From Candidatus Eisenbacteria bacterium (GTDB taxonomy: Bacteria > Orphanbacterota > Orphanbacteria > Orphanbacterales > Orphanbacteraceae), in assembly GCA_016930695.1 (NCBI GenBank), contig JAFGGD010000029.1, positions 1 to 49,560 of the forward strand: a DNA stretch of 49,560 bases, written 5' to 3'. The first letter of the stretch is position 1, and each line of letters starts with the position of its first letter. The notes beneath the pieces are model-generated. The model worked only from the letters and a program-made list of their open reading frames with translations. It was not told the DNA's origin and did no database searches. A program made the position numbers and the translations under genes. Positions 49,376 to 49,560 of this stretch are shown here, one piece after another.

Positions 49376-49560
49376 CCTGAATCACTTTCCCTTTGCACGG
49401 TGGTTCGCGGTCCGGAGACGGATTCGTAAACGAAGGGGGAAAGGGGAAAAACCTGAAACACTCCCTTTGCGCCCGTGGTTCGCGGTCCGGAGACGGATTC
49501 GTAAACGAGAAGGGAAAGGGAAAAAACCTGAAACACTCCCTTTGCGCCCGTGGTTCGCGG
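49376..49560. repeat. 75-76 bp tandem repeat, cut by the window end
   Basis: Units begin at 49376, 49452 and 49527 (third truncated). Shared core: CCTGAAACACTCCCTTTGCG, then GTGGTTCGCGGTCCGGAGAC and GGATTCGTAAACGA, then an A/G-rich run. The second and third copies are identical where they overlap, while the first is more diverged, so the array probably expands to the right. Each unit carries a TCCG-GAGA-CGGA mini-hairpin. Confidence 0.9.

Noticed and set aside
49376-49560. CRISPR array
   Set aside because: Repeats are about 75 bp and contiguous, with no unique spacers between them.
1-49560. tRNA, rRNA, known riboswitches or transposase genes
   Set aside because: I found no sequence with convincing tRNA arms, rRNA segments, riboswitch consensus or transposase motifs on either strand by inspection.

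Overview
The window is a high-GC, densely packed bacterial chromosome segment with about 34 protein genes on both strands. I see no rRNA, tRNA, CRISPR array or transposase gene. Three exported proteins (25817-26851, 30031-32301, 34468-36501) end in the same FlgD-like/type IX-type C-terminal domain (core NxPNPFNPxT...WDGRD...ASGVY...RKMxLL). Together with the lipoproteins and Omp28-like protein this suggests an uncultured FCB-superphylum or related lineage (Eisenbacteria/Krumholzibacteriota-like). That placement is inference from domain style, not a phylogeny.

Layout. 1-4034: a structured hairpin, a TPR-zincin protein, a GT39-type membrane glycosyltransferase and two tandem cyclophilins. 4120-8666: YceI, then glutamate dehydrogenase and an orphan PEP/pyruvate-binding-domain protein behind a near-consensus promoter. 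8681-14106: a dispersed repeat, a second GT39-type protein with a PtsN-like EIIA, then DUF2270 plus two GT4 glycosyltransferases. 14193-16939: citrate lyase as a CitD-CitE fusion plus CitF. 17262-20717: a giant MFS/spermidine-synthase-like/TPR protein. 20818-25457: two sulfatase-fold proteins with Thr at the nucleophile position, a CsaA-like tRNA-binding protein and a SurA/PrsA-like lipoprotein. 25817-29295: the selenoprotein region. 29467-37590: Smr protein, secreted zinc carboxypeptidase, oligoendopeptidase F, secreted M1 aminopeptidase and a PhnD-like binding protein. 37821-45957: membrane proteins, then a lysine/saccharopine catabolic set (aminotransferase, lysine-ketoglutarate reductase, saccharopine dehydrogenase) and an orphan hydrogenase-maturation-type protease. 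46303-48845: two overlapping GlgC-family genes. 48846-49560: a composite non-coding repeat region.

The main discovery is a pair of genes about 2 kb apart, each interrupted by one in-frame TGA exactly where the family has its catalytic cysteine. The first is an exported thioredoxin-fold, Omp28-like protein with UxxC in place of CxxC and a C-terminal sorting-type domain. The second is an exported AhpC-type peroxiredoxin with FTFVUPTEL in place of FTFVCPTEL, and it also lacks the usual C-terminal resolving cysteine (AAPAGW where VCPAGW is usual). TGA is an ordinary stop elsewhere in the window (for example 26849-26851 and 27586-27588), so genome-wide reassignment is unlikely. A hairpin follows each TGA. 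The peroxiredoxin hairpin has an apical GGUC loop at nearly the spacing of the E. coli fdhF SECIS. I infer a selenium-dependent envelope redox/peroxide defence module whose Sec machinery lies outside the window.

Other links: the saccharopine genes would convert lysine to 2-aminoadipate semialdehyde and glutamate. The secreted M14 and M1 enzymes and the oligopeptidase would supply amino acids from peptides, and glutamate dehydrogenase would recycle glutamate. The glycosyltransferases and GlgC pair point to cell-surface glycan and storage-polysaccharide synthesis.
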